A DNA stretch of 64,000 nucleotides from Rhabditoides inermis (GCA_963966185.1 CAWZYM010000012.1:128501-192500); one strand, 5' to 3'. Shown: positions 37,667 to 49,674, numbered from the stretch's first letter. The notes: generated by a model from the sequence alone, not told the origin. Numbers and translations: made by a program.

Positions 37667-39186
37667 CGCGCCACTGAAACACAAAACACATGTCTCATAC
37701 TTCATACATTCTCTCGCGGTACATCGAACATCACAGCATCACATGTTTCATACTTTATCGCGGCAAAGTAGTTTTTGACATTCTAAGGACTAACACACGG
37801 TTTCGGTACAAACGAGATGGAGAATGATTTGGAAAGCCAAGGAAAAAGGATGAAGGTTCCAGTAGATTTCGTGGCAACAAGAGTGAATCGGCCCATCATC
37901 ATGCGTCCCTTGGGGAGGGGGGGGGGGACAGAGAGACAGAGAGACAGAGAGAGAGGGAAGAGGATATTATGGCAGGTGGATGAGGGCGGATTTTGGCCCG
38001 CATTGCATTATGAGCAAGGCATCTGGAAAACCGGCTAGGAGAGGACGTATATGGACAATCAGAGTGACCGGAAGGAAACGCAAGGGACTGATGAGAAAAA
38101 GCGGCATTCACGATCAAATGGCATATGGGAAACAAAGTGGAATCCGCGGGGTGCATTGTTGTGATCATTATCACTGATTGCGCCACTGTACGAATAGGGA
38201 CACGCAATCCGCCCCTCCGGACCCGCTGGTCCCATATACAGGCAGAAATTGGAACACGTGCGAGAGAGCGTGCGGATCGGAGAGGGTGCAGGGCGGCTAG
38301 ACGGATTAGGACTTGGCCGGCAGCCAAGGTCGTGTCCGGATCAATTGATCGATGCAGGCAGTCGGCTGGTGGGAGAAAGGCGGCGAGAGAGAGAGAGAGT
38401 TTTAGGAAGAAGACAAAATAGAGGCAATTCAGGCACTCTGGGAAGAAAGGCGCCTCGGAACATTGGGGGTGTACAGTGAGAGCGGGGCGGCTTACGGGAA
38501 TGCGGTGAGCAGTCGAGTAGTGAGTATAGTGAGAAGCAGGTAGAAAGTGAAGAGTACTAGTTCCCCTACCTATACCTGCGCAGGTAATGCGAGGTGGACG
38601 ACACACACATCGCGTGTAAACGATCGCACCGATTATTGGGGGAATGAGGTTGGAGGGAGGGAGAGAGAGAGAGGCATTGTGAGGCTCGGCGAGCAAATAG
38701 TTCATAGTGTTGTTCGTTTCAAGTGAGTAAACCAACACTTGTGTCGGTAGAGAGCCCCCGCTCTCTTAAAATTCTTTTGTTCGATGTTGTGTTTTTGCTG
38801 TACTTGTGTAAAGTGAAGATGATTGTTTGGAACTGTCATGTGAAAGACTGTGTTTATTAATAAAATACTTCAAAACAATACAAAACGTCTCGAATTCTGA
38901 AGTAGTGTAGTGTTGTGCAGTGTTAAGTGTTGGTGTTAATTCCCGTTGACTGCACAATTTCATTTTTGCGAAATTTTCAATTACTTTTTTTAAATGAAAA
39001 TTGTTCTGTACGTTTCTTTTGATGTTTATTCGATTCCACCGGATCGTTTCCATCAGTTCAATCACATCATATGATCACTGCGAGAGGCTCTTGGATTGGA
39101 TAATGCGAACTCATTGTGGCTGTGGGTGGTGATGCAAGTTCGCGCGCAATTGTTATATTTACAAAGTTACAATGTATGTGTAGTGA
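37667..39186. other. divergent intergenic region
   Basis: Lies between the ARHGAP20-like start (minus) and the bZIP start (plus), so it probably contains both promoters. GA/CAGA repeats occur at 37917-37960 and 38648-38676. No specific regulatory site or RNA gene is recognised. Confidence 0.5.
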
Positions 39187-39710
39187 ATGGCCGGTCGAAA
39201 GCGCAGTCAGCAGCCGGCGCCCGCCTCGTCTTCGACCGCCGACGACGAGACCGAGGAGGACTACCGCGAGAAGCGCTCCCGCAACAACGAGGCCGTCAAC
39301 AAGTGAGTTTTATTTATTTATAATTATACTTACTTAATTATAATTGTTTAGGACCCGCCAAAAGAAGAGGCAAGAGGAGACGGAGACTGCGAAGCGCGTC
39401 GAGGAGTTGCGCTCCGAGAACACTGAGCTGGAGCGAAAGGTGCGGCGGATAATTGTGTGAAGTAACGATTATTCTAATCGGCATGGATAGACATACATGT
39501 GAGGAATACATAACGAAAATGCAAAGAATGTACATGCTACCGAGATTTTGTTGAAATCTTGAAATCATAGCATTTTAGGTGGAGAGTCTGCAGAAGGAGC
39601 TGGCATTTCTCAAGGAGATGTTCGTGGCGTACGCGGCCGGCAACAAGAAGAAGGACGGCGAGGGCGGCGGCAAGCCAGGTGGCGCCGCGAAGCCCGGCAC
39701 CAGTAAGTAG
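39187..39710 (+). CDS. C/EBP-gamma-like bZIP transcription factor
   Basis: Three exons (39187-39302, 39352-39439, 39579-39710) encode 111 aa. The basic region YREKRSRNNEAVNKTRQKKR carries the NNxAVxKxR signature of C/EBP proteins, which bind CCAAT-type palindromes as dimers. It is followed by a leucine zipper of five to six heptads (ELRSENTELERKVESLQKEL, then FLKEMFVAYA). The N-terminus is short and Ser/Ala-rich and the C-terminus is Gly/Lys-rich; with no long activation domain the protein resembles C/EBP-gamma in size and layout. The stop TAG (39708-39710) lies inside a GTAAGTAG donor-like sequence, so splicing past the stop is conceivable. It is the first gene of a same-strand cluster with NGDN and POLR3C. 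Confidence 0.9.
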
Positions 39711-40227
39711 CTCATTCTATGAATCCATTATGAATCGCTACCATTCCCATTCCCCTGTAGATATAGCCGCTTCCGCAATATTGTCCATATTTCCACCTCC
39801 ATTCTAGTTGAACTAGTACTTGCATGTTGTTTTGTCTCGCTCTCGTTCAGGGTTCTAGTCTCATTGTACACACACTCGTCGCGTATATTCCCATATTACC
39901 ACGTTTTCCCGATAAAGCATTTATCCGTTTTGTGCGTTGTATGTTATTTTGGTTTGTCAGCGGGTAGTTTTACCCTGAAATATCTATATTTATATCTTAC
40001 AGTGTTTTACCTCTATTTCTCTATCTTATAATTTATAATGCTGCAGTTATTCATCCTTATGATGTAGAGAAAGTCCAAATATATATCATAATATCCCAAA
40101 ATGACGCCACTGGACACGTCGACGACAGTCGACAGTCGGGGGACTGAGATTTCTATATTCATATCTTGCAGTGTTGTAGCTCTATCTCTATCTTCTAATG
40201 AAAGCTGATATACCATAATATTTCAGA
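39711..40227 (+). repeat. intergenic tandem duplication of the next gene's start
   Basis: The stretch about 39970-40140 is repeated at about 40141-40250. The first copy includes a decoy of the NGDN start: ATATCCCAAAATGACGCC (ATG 40101) versus the real ATATTTCAGAATGACTCC (ATG 40228). The acceptor AG is lost in the decoy. TATCTTACAG (about 39993) and ATATCTTGCAG (about 40160) are further paired acceptor-like sites. Confidence 0.8.
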
Positions 40228-42212
40228 ATGACTCCACTGGACACTTCAACAACCGTCGGGGACGACGAGGTGCATCCGGATGCTGCTCGCTTCGCCTCCG
40301 CCGTGGCGAACGCGGCCAAGACGTCGGCGGACGCGCTGGACGGCGTCGCCAAGTTCTCCGCCGCCCTCGCATCTGCCGGCAACGATAGGGATGTGAGTGT
40401 GTGAGAGAGTTAGGTATTTATCAAGAGCGTGGTCTTGTCGCCAGTAGAAGTCTTTTCCATTCCATACAGGCGGGGCGGGCGGCCAACCTGTGTGTCTTGA
40501 TTCAGTCTCTCTTTTTTGGAGGTGTCATAGATGCAGTACGAAATAGGAATTCAAGTCGTAGCAATAGAATTTGCCATGGTCGCATAAAAACGCTAGGCAT
40601 GAAAGACTACACTTTCTATATCCTTGACTAAAATAGTTCCCCTTCAGGGCATCTCGCTGCTCGAGGTGAAGAACCACGACCTGCTGTGCTATCTGTCCGA
40701 GATGGCGCTGCTCATGAACAGGATGAGCTGCGGCGACTCCATCCACGGCGACCCGGCAGTCGAGAGGAGCGTCAAGCACAGAACCGTGCGTCTGCGTTTA
40801 TTGATTTATCGATTTATTCTTGTTTCCATTGGAACTAGGTTCTTAGTTGAACTGTTGAACTAGGAACGAACGCGTGTGTTTCAGATTCTGGAGCGCATCC
40901 GTCCCATCGAGCAGAAGATGAAGGGGCAGATCGAGAAGATCACACAGGTACGTCCATGATGACTCATCATGGGTATATCCATGTATACCGTATCGTGTCC
41001 ATGCCTGTTTGTCCTCATTAGTAGCAAGTAACAAGGTGTGAACTGTGGTAGGCATATGTAGACACAGAACACATTCGCAGTATAATTTTTTAAACACGTC
41101 TAATGTCCTATTCACAGACGTCGTCGTCGTCCAAGTCGAAGGCGGTGCTGCGCGCGCGTCCCGATCAGATGGAGCTGGACGGGGCAGGGGGAGGAGGAGG
41201 GGGGGATGACGAGGAGGAGGAGGATGAGGAGGGCGGAGAGAGGAGGGAGCGCCCGCAGAAGTACGTGCCGCCCAAGATCATGGCCGTGCGCTACGATGGT
41301 GCGTGGATTTTCAACATTTCTTATGATATGTACGATGCACTTTGTTCATGGTTCGTGTATGAATGTTGGTGAAAATACGTTTATTCGAATCGATGCATGC
41401 GTGTTGCAGAGGACGAGGTGTCGCGGGAGGAGCGCGACCAGTCGCGTCGCCGCCGCCGCGCGTTGCAGTCGTCCCTCATTCAGGAGCTGAAGCAGCAGTA
41501 CAGCGAGGCGCCCGAGGAGATCCACGAGGAGAGCGGACGCTCACTCAAGACACGACAGCAGGACAAGGAGAGGCAGCAGTGAGTGTGGAGGAGGGGTGAG
41601 AGGAAAAGAGAGGGAGAGAGAGAGAAGGAGAGACAGCAGTGAATAGGGCGGAGGGGGAAAGATAGGAAGATAGAGAGTAATGTTCACTATTCGTTCCAGG
41701 TACGAGGAGGACTACTTTATGCGCGTGCAGCTGTCCAAGAAGGAGCGTGCGACGAGAAAGAAGGTTAGTTTCTCTTCTCCCCTCCCTCTCTTTCTCTCTT
41801 TCTCTCTTTCTCTCTTTCTCTCTTTCTCTCTTTCTCTCTTTCTCTCTTTCTCTCTTTCTCTCTTTCTCTCTTTCTCTCTCTCTCCTCTCTTATCTCTTTC
41901 CCTCCCTCCCCCTCTCTCTTTCTTTCTCTCGCTTTCCCTACTTCTTTCTCTCTCTCACCCTCACCCTCTTTCCAGGAGAAGCGCGCGAACGCCCTCGACA
42001 ACCTGCTGCAGTTTGGAGACTACATGGCAGGCGACGAGAAGGACGCCGAGAGGTTAGTAATTAGTATTATTATTGGTTATTGTTATGTATTACAATGTTT
42101 GTATAGAAAACGCAAGGGCGGCAAGCCGGCGGGCGGACCGAAGGGCAAGAAGTTCAAGAGCAGCGCGGGCGGCAAGGCCAAGAAGAGTGGCTCGTGGAAG
42201 AAGAAGAAGTAG
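40228..42212 (+). CDS. NGDN: neuroguidin (Sas10/Utp3/C1D family)
   Basis: Eight phase-consistent exons (40228-40392, 40648-40785, 40885-40947, 41118-41298, 41410-41578, 41700-41763, 41976-42052, 42107-42212) encode 320 aa, close to the vertebrate length of about 315. The N-terminal Sas10/C1D-type helical domain includes ISLLEVKNHDLLCYLSEMAL and ILERIRPIEQKMKGQIEKI. An acidic Gly/Glu stretch is followed by the family hallmark PQKYVPPKIMAVRYDEDE, and the C-terminus is a basic GKKFKSS..KKSGSWKKKK tail. Neuroguidin and its yeast relative Lcp5 act in the small-subunit processome during 18S rRNA maturation in the nucleolus; animal neuroguidin is also reported to bind eIF4E. The ATG lies one base after a TTTCAG acceptor, as for trans-splicing. 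It starts 517 bp after the bZIP stop and ends 340 bp before POLR3C. Confidence 0.95.
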
Positions 42213-42544
42213 GAGAGGGAGAGTGTGTGATGTGTTTTGGTTATTGTTGTTTTGTTGTTAGTAGACTCATTATTGTTTTGTTGAACGTTGAATTTGTCGT
42301 GTTATTGCTCTTGAGAATATGGTATAAATGTTTATTCGTTATGTATGAGTTATTTTGTGAATGAGCAATGGGTTCGCAACCCGTCATTATCTGTGCAGTT
42401 ATCAGTGTGTATGGAACATTGTGTATTGATCACTCTTCACATATTGCACACAGATGGGTTTGGTTGCAGATGGGTTCGCAACATCGCAACCCTTAGCATT
42501 GTGTTATGTATTGTGTGTATTGTATTTTGCTGTGATATAGTCCC

Positions 42545-42552
42545 TTTTGCAG
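42545..42552 (+). promoter_or_regulatory. probable spliced-leader trans-splice acceptor of POLR3C
   Basis: TTTTGCAG stands immediately before the ATG with no room for an upstream coding exon. The same layout occurs at the NGDN (40219-40226), receptor (1945-1952) and ARHGAP20-like (minus, about 37673) starts. Trans-splicing is inferred from nematode biology, not shown by the sequence. Confidence 0.6.
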
Positions 42553-45500
42553 ATGGGTTCTCGGCACGAGGTGGAGCTGTGCGGGGTGTTGGTGGAGGAG
42601 TACTTTGGCTCGAGCGTGGCCGCCGTGGCCTCGTCCCTCCTCAAGGAGCCCGGCCAGTTGGGGCAGATTGTGCACAGGATGCGGGGCAAGGCGAGCCCGC
42701 TGCAGGTGGGTGTGGCGCAATCGAGTTCAAGTGTTTGTCCGGAATCGTTATAGTTGAAGACATCACAATGATAGGATAGGAAACATACAGCGTGTAATGA
42801 TGTTTTGGATAGTTTTCCGCTTTCTTATCTGATGTCGGCTTTCCGGTGAGACGGCAAGAGAGTTTGATTTTGTATTTGAATGAATTTGCGAATGCGTGTC
42901 TTGCAGGTGCGCAAGTGTCTGGTGATTCTGGAGCAGCACGGTCTGATCAGGTTCGGGCTGGAGAGCAACCTGCGCGTCTCGTACTCGGGCGTCAAGGTGC
43001 GTCTAGCTTATCATATTCTAAAGTTTCATTTTTATTATTATATCTTATGTTTTAAATCTTATGTTTTATATCGCTGCGTTTCTTTCCAGAAGGTGTTACA
43101 TAATGTGTTTGTGTGTACAGAAGACGATGCTGGCGCTTGCCCGCGCGCCTCGCTGCTGCCTGATCGCCAAGACGCTGTACGGCGCTATCGCCGAGGTGAT
43201 CTGCGAGGAGCTGTTCTGCCACGGCCGCCTCACCTGCTCGGACACGCTGCGCCGCGTCGCCGCCAAGACGGACCACCCCGTCAGCGAGGTGCGCTGGTCC
43301 TCCGATATCTCTGTCTGTCTCTCTCTCTCTCTCACTCTGTCACTCACTCACTCTCTGTCTGTCTCTCTCATTGGTTTTGTTCCAGATCAAGGTGTCGTTC
43401 ACGCGTCTGGCCGAGTCGCAGTTTATCTGCCGCCTGCCACCCAAGGACCTGGACGTCAAGGGCTGCCCCACGTTCGCCGAGCAGTTCGACGCGTACGTCA
43501 TGCCGGATATCGTCATGGACAATGTGCGAGATGGGGGTGAGTGCTAATAATATGTGTGTTTGTATATGTATTAATAAAAAGTTTTTTTTGGAAAGTTGCG
43601 TAGTGGGTGAATCAAATTCATAGTGGGTGAATCAAATCAAATGATAAGATCAATGCGTTGATTATGCGTAGTATTGGATTTCAGGTGCGGGTGGTGAGGA
43701 GGGCACGCGGAAGCGCAAGGCGGCCGCCGGGGACGCGGATGCGAGTGAGTGGGGGGGGGGGGGGAGGAGGGAGGGAGTAGAAGATGTGTGGTAGAAATGA
43801 TGGATGTGGATCCAGTGATCAAGATTATCCAAATGATCTATACGGGGAAGCGGTCGAGGAGGGATGTAGGTGAGGAGCACCAGTGTGGGGTGTGTGATGT
43901 GGTGCTCATCTCGTACTTCCGGCGAGGGGAGAGGAATGCGGGACTGGATGTGGATGTGTCTGGTGGGAAATGGCGTGCGTTCTCCAACTTGACTGTTGCA
44001 GACATTCTGTGGCGTCTTAACGTGGCGCGCTTCGACCGGCACATTCGCGACGAGATGGTGCTGGAGAAGGTGGCCGGCGGGGGCAGGGCGGCCGCGCAGG
44101 TGAGTGAAAGGGAGGGAGGGAGGGAGGAGAGAGAAAGAGGGCGAGAGAGAGAGAGGATCTGGTGCTGGAGTAAGAATTGTGGAATATGGCTAAGGAAAGA
44201 CTTGCAGACGGCGTCGGCGGAGCACAACTGTGTGCAGACGGTCCGCGCGCTGCTCAAGGTGAACGAGGTGCGCGCGACGAGCGCCGCCGCCGCCGCGTCG
44301 TTTCCCATCTCGGTGAGTAGAGAGAGGATGTGTCCCAGAAAGAAAGTTAAGGTAGTAATAACGATGTATATATGTCGTGACATAGCATAAATGCATATAG
44401 GAACAAAAGGAACAAATCAAAAGTTTTATCCAGGATCTTTATACACAATCCAATGATTTGCTTCGCTATGGAACTGGTCCCGTGACCCGTGAGCATATGT
44501 AACATAGCAAAGTTTTCAATTTCTATTGTTTCACACGTTTACCGTCAGAGTTGTGTTGAGATGAAGGTGAATAATATGGGATATCGTCTCACAGGTGTAC
44601 GACATAATCAACGCGGTCAAGGACAACGAGCTGGGGCTGGAGAAGAAGGACGTGGAGGTGGCGCTCAAGGTGGGGGGAGGTAGAGAGGGAGGGAGGACTT
44701 TGTAATCTCGATCAATCGATAAAACTCTCGATCAATCGATAATCGATAGCTATAGATGCTTGTGGACGAGGGCCAGGGCATGGTGCGTCGCTCGGGCGAC
44801 AGCGGCGGCGGCATCTATGTCGTCGGTGAGTTGTTGTTGTTGTTGTTGTTTTCATGCCTCGATTTGGTTGTTATATACTGCAGCCTGTGTGATGAGTATA
44901 GTTGTCGTTTGAGTGTGCTCATACCACTTCACCGATTCGGCTGATTTGGCTGATTGTAGTGATTCTCTGACCGTACGCATATCTTGTTCCAGACTATAGC
45001 CTGCGCCAGAGCGATAGTTTTCGATCTACCTCGCTTGCAGTTCAAAATAGGGTGCCATAACCATCTGGCTCTCTCGTTTTGCGCGCTATTGCCGCGAGCT
45101 GGCTCTCCGTCTTCCTTTGATCTATTCCACCGCGCGCAACTTGTTGCGAGCATAGAACTATATGAGCGCTCGTTTTTAGTGATTGTCTGACTGTACTCTT
45201 ATTCCCGGTTTCAGACTACGAGCGTGTGGTGTCTCTACTGTCGCAGCACCACGTGGAGAGCATGATCCGCGAGCAGTTCGAGGGCCGCGCCGTGCGCATC
45301 TTCCGCCTTCTCCTCGCCAAGGGACACCTGGAGGAGGAGCAGGTATGCTGTAGTTTTGATATCGACAATTGATAGGTGTACTGTAGTTTTCAAATGTAGT
45401 TGTTTTATAGTTTGGTGGGGGGTCAGGGCTGATGTTGTATGTCAAACTGAGAATTATGTGTGTACTGTAGATATTGATACATGCACTGTAGTCATGAATG

Positions 45501-46639
45501 AAGATTATTATGAATATTATGTGCACTGTCGTTTTATCTTGGTAGGTGAATGTGTTCTGTAGTTTGGTGATCCCGATCGCGTCCGAAACGCGTGCATCGT
45601 TTCAGATGGAGAAGCTAGCGATGATGGGCGCGAAGGAGACGCGCGACCTGCTGTACGCGCTGCTCGGCGAGGGCTACGTCACGCAGCGACCGGTCGCCAA
45701 GACGAACGACTTTGCGCCCGCGCGCACCTTCTACCTCTACCACGTCAACATGCAGCAGACGGTCAAGGCGCTGGTGGAGTTCACTTGCAAGGTGGGGGGA
45801 GGGAGAGAGAGAGAGGAGAGAAAGAGGGAAGGAGAGAGAGAGAGAGAAAGAGAGGTGGCGTTGCAGTCGCTGCGCAACCTGATCCTGCGCCGTCACCACG
45901 AGGAGCGGGAGAACAAGTCGGTGCTGGATCGGGAGCAGAAGCTGGAGACGATCACAGAGCAGATCAACGCGGACGAGAACCTCGACGAGGCGACCAAGCA
46001 GCAGCAGGTGGGGGGCATGGAGGGATAAGGCATGGAGAGTGAATGGCAGCAACAGTCAGACTGGGGATGGGGTTGGGGATAGGTATCATGCATGTAACGC
46101 GAATTACGCAGGTTGTGGGCTTTTTAGAGGAGGGGGGGCTGTAGTATATTTGTATTTGAGTAGCCAAGCAGCAGCAGGTGGGGGATGATGTCATAAGTAG
46201 TTGATGGATAGAATGTGTTCTCTTCCCATGCACTCCTTCCTCAGTGGATGAAGAGAAGTGGTGATCTTGGATGGATATGGTAAATTGGAGAAGGGAGGGA
46301 TCGAGAAAACCGAAGAGAGTGGAGTAGATGTGACTGGCTTTGCAGATAGCGGAAGTGGAGGAGCTGTACATGGGCGCAGCGGATCGGAAGACGCTCGACG
46401 CGTACAAGAAGGCCAAGCTCGCGCTACAGGCCGCCGAGCTAGAGGTGGGGGGGGAGAAAGAGAGAGAGAGAGGTAGAGAGAGGGGGGAGAAGGGAGGGGA
46501 GAGAGAGAGGAGAGAGATGGGGAAGAGAGAGAGAGAGAGAGTGGGGAGGGAGGGAAGAGATGAGAGAGTACTGTTTCAGTTGGAACGAACGCTCTTCACC
46601 CTCTACTATTATTTGGACTTTGCTTCACGACACTGCTAG
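42553..46639 (+). CDS. POLR3C: RNA polymerase III subunit RPC3 (C82/RPC62)
   Basis: Fourteen exons, all in phase, give about 527 aa (human 534): 42553-42705, 42907-42996, 43121-43288, 43386-43536, 43685-43744, 44002-44099, 44208-44312, 44595-44669, 44756-44825, 45215-45342, 45606-45791, 45867-46007, 46346-46444, 46580-46639. Four winged-helix regions and a C-terminal coiled coil follow the family plan. Clear matches include ELCGVLVEEYFG at the N-terminus, ILWRLNVARFDRHIRDE, the central RRSGDSGGGIYVV, RAVRIFRLLLAKGHLEEEQ, AKETRDLLYALL, FAPARTFYLYHVN and the C-terminal LERTLFTLYYYLDF. The protein is part of the RPC3-RPC6-RPC7 subcomplex that opens promoters for tRNA, 5S and U6 genes in the nucleus. 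The start follows TTTTGCAG directly. Intron 5 (43745-44001) is open in frame. Confidence 0.96.
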
Positions 46640-47277
46640 AAGAAAGTGTCATGGTTAGGTATAGGGATTGGTCTACTTTACTTTGTTACGATAAGCTTGT
46701 TGAGTTTTTTTGTTTGTTGCGGTATTGAATATGAGAGCATGTTGGATGGCGTGTTGCTGTTGTTCTGTTGTATATTCTGTTATTCGATTATGACTTTGGA
46801 TAAACGTTTATGATAATGAGTAAGACTTTATGTTCAGATTTTGAATGTTCTCACGACATTTTCATATCTTGAGTTTTTTTTTTTAAAGACATGCGGACTG
46901 ATGCGATACTTGATATGATGTGATTTCGATTTTCGGACGATGGAGAGAGAGAGAAGAGGGAAATGGGAGAGTGGGAATCGGAGAGAGGAGAGAGAGAGAG
47001 GAGTGGCCTTGGCTTGACTGACCGGTGGCCAGCTGCCGGCTAGCTAATGTCTCTTGCAACACCACCCTGGTGTGAGTCATGATCTCTCTCTCTTCTCTCT
47101 CGTGTGACCTCCATAGACGGTTTGTGGCGAGAGAGAGAGAGAGAGAAAGAGGGGAGGGGAGAACCTGCTTTGTGTCCGCTCTCCGCTCACATGCGCCTCT
47201 CCTTCTGATTCGACCTTCCTAGACTCTCGTGTGCTTTTTCGCGCTGCGTGCGCTAGTTTTTGCCTTGGTTCCCAGTG

Positions 47278-47319
<42 letters not shown>

Positions 47320-47338
47320 AGTGGGGAGAGCTCCGAAG
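46640..47338. other. intergenic, POLR3C 3' flank
   Basis: No gene seen. Several GA/CT tracts (46940-47010, 47080-47160, 47281-47320) and AT-rich sequence that presumably contains the POLR3C 3' UTR. Confidence 0.5.
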
Positions 47339-48506
47339 GTTTTCGATAGGATACATTCCCCTTAGCTGAAGGCTACATGAGGGTCAACCATGAATGTTAT
47401 GTGTGCGGTACACATAACATTCATTGACCCGAAAGTAACCTTCCTTTTGACCCTCATGTAACCTACTTCTGACCAGAATGTAACCTACTCAAGGCGCAAA
47501 GTGAGATTGCCAGTGGCACTTTTCGAATTGGTGAAGCATAATCGAAGTCCACTGGTGACTTGTGATTATTGATTTATGTGACGTTTCACGATCGATGTGG
47601 AACTCGTGACGATTTGTATCTGGATGCTTTGGTCTTTCTATGCCGTGTTTGAAGGTTTTAAAGTTACCCCAAACTTGGGTAATTGAACCGACGCCGCTTT
47701 ATAGATTTTAAACATAATACCTAGCGACATGTGATTCATACCGGGATACTTATGACAATGATCCAAACCCCTACAATTAGCTGCAAAGGTGAAAGCAGGC
47801 GTGAGAAAATAAATATGTAAGTCAACAATCCAGGTCATCCAGAAATTTTTATGACACATTAGCGTACGAAGAGTGTCTCAAGTGGTATGCGTTCTTAACG
47901 CGCAGCAAAATGTGACACACATGGTATAGTGGTGTGCGTGCCAGATCATCAAGAGACAGGCTGTATTGCAGTCCATGGACCATGGTTCGATTCCGGTCGC
48001 CGGCAAGATTTTTGCCATTCAACATTTCGACATTTGAACACGTAATCATACGTTTCTAAAGGAAACGTGTGAACTTAATGAAAACGTATACTATGGACTG
48101 CGGTTGTTACGTATACGTATTGTTATTAGGTAATTGTGTTGCACATTATGATTCAACACTTGATTTTTGAAATTACCCCAAACTTGGGTAACTAAACCGA
48201 CGCCGCCGTTGACAATTTCCTATATGCACCAGTAGCATGCAAGGTGTCACGGGTTATCAAAAAATGCAAATTCTAGATATCTTTATCAAATGTCATCGAG
48301 TTCTATCGAACACATCTAATTTCAAGTGAAAGTAGTTTCACATTTGGTGTTGAAAAGTTTTCCTCCCTTTTGCCACTTTTAGAGGAGAATTACCCTCCGG
48401 TCAAAAGTAGACTACATTCTGGCTAGCGAGAGTGAGAGGGGCACACTGTGGGGAAAGTAACATTCACCGACCGGAGAGTAGACTACTTTTAGCGAGTTGA
48501 GGGGAA
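47339..48506. mobile_element. TIR-bounded element with tRNA-like core
   Basis: The left end GGTTTTCGATAGGATACATTC and the right end (complement GTTTTCGATATGTTACATTC at 48487-48505) form terminal inverted repeats; ATGTAACCTACT / ATGTAGTCTACT-type motifs recur further in. Inside are a 46-bp hairpin (47384-47429), two direct copies of TTACCCCAAACTTGGGTAA (47665 and 48173) and a tRNA-like sequence. No target duplication or coding sequence could be assigned, so the class is open. Confidence 0.55.
47917..48006 (+). pseudogene. tRNA-like sequence inside repeat
   Basis: ATGGTATAGTGGTGTGCGTG (A-box) and CATGGTTCGATTCC (B-box) are about 60 bp apart, the spacing of a class II (long variable arm) tRNA. 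No closed cloverleaf is visible, so it is likely SINE-derived. Confidence 0.55.
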
Positions 48507-49349
48507 TGTAACATATCGAAAACTTTGCGAGAGGGGGGAAAGAGGCGCGCTCCATGCTATGAGAACGGCCTTTCAACACCCGCCCGACTATCGAATGACA
48601 CCACCTTCTTTTCTCCGCCCGCCTTTGTCTGCCCGTTTTTGAAGAGACAGAGAATGTTTTGTGGTTCTAGATGGTGAGAAGAGGTTTTGTTATCCCGTAT
48701 CGTTTAGCATCGCATGATGAATGGGCGCGTTATGTAAGGATGTGAGGAGAGAGTGCAATATGTCTCTCTCGAGACTATTGCTGTCGGCAGGAAGGAGGGA
48801 GGGAATCTCTCTCTCTCCCTCCCTCCCTCCCTCTCTTTCTTTCATTCGCTTCGCACTTTGCGCTAGTGCCGCATGAGAGCATTCATGTTTCCCGTCCCCG
48901 TATGGCAGCTTTGCTTTCCGGCTTGATTTGTTAGAGAGATGTGTAGTGGAGATAATGTTGCAAATGACTGGCATGAGAAGAGAGAGAAGGAGAGATGCGC
49001 TGTAAATTGACACGCTATAGATTATGCAAGGATTGGTCGGGAGGAGAAGGGGGAGAGGGAGACGGAGAGGCCTAATGGCCCCGGATCTTTGCCCCAAGGT
49101 GTGCTGGACACGGATTTGTTATGAGGATATCCTGAGATTACGGCTTCAGGTTTCGCTCCGGTATTTGTTGACACGAGGGTGGGAGTCGAGTGGTCAGTCA
49201 GAGAGTTTGGCATATGGATATTCCGGAGGGCGGATATTGGTCTGGATGGAATGTGATGTCGGAGGAGAGAGAGAGGAGAGGGCAATGACCACTCGCACTG
49301 AAAGCAGCACCCAGAGTGTTGTCCGCCTCTGGACTAGGAGGGAGAGAGG

Positions 49350-49394
<45 letters not shown>

Positions 49395-49619
49395 ATGCGG
49401 GAGGGAGAGAGCTATTATGCAGCTGCAGTCGTTTTCCTCTCTCTCTCTCCGGACGGCGGCACTCACTTGGGTTGACTAGTGGCGCGAGAGAGAGAGAGAT
49501 AGAGAGAGAGAGAGGGAGAGAGAGATTGTATTCTAGTCGATAACTAGTTCTCTGTTGCTTGTTGTTGTGTGTTAGTGTAGTTAGTGACTGTGAGGCTTAC
49601 AGTCAATGGGAGAAGAGAG

Positions 49620-49674
<55 letters not shown>

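Noticed and set aside
47660..48212. LTR or TRIM retrotransposon bounded by the two TTACCCCAAACTTGGGTAA repeats
   Set aside because: The repeats are only about 38 bp, no primer-binding or polypurine site is seen, and larger inverted repeats enclose both.
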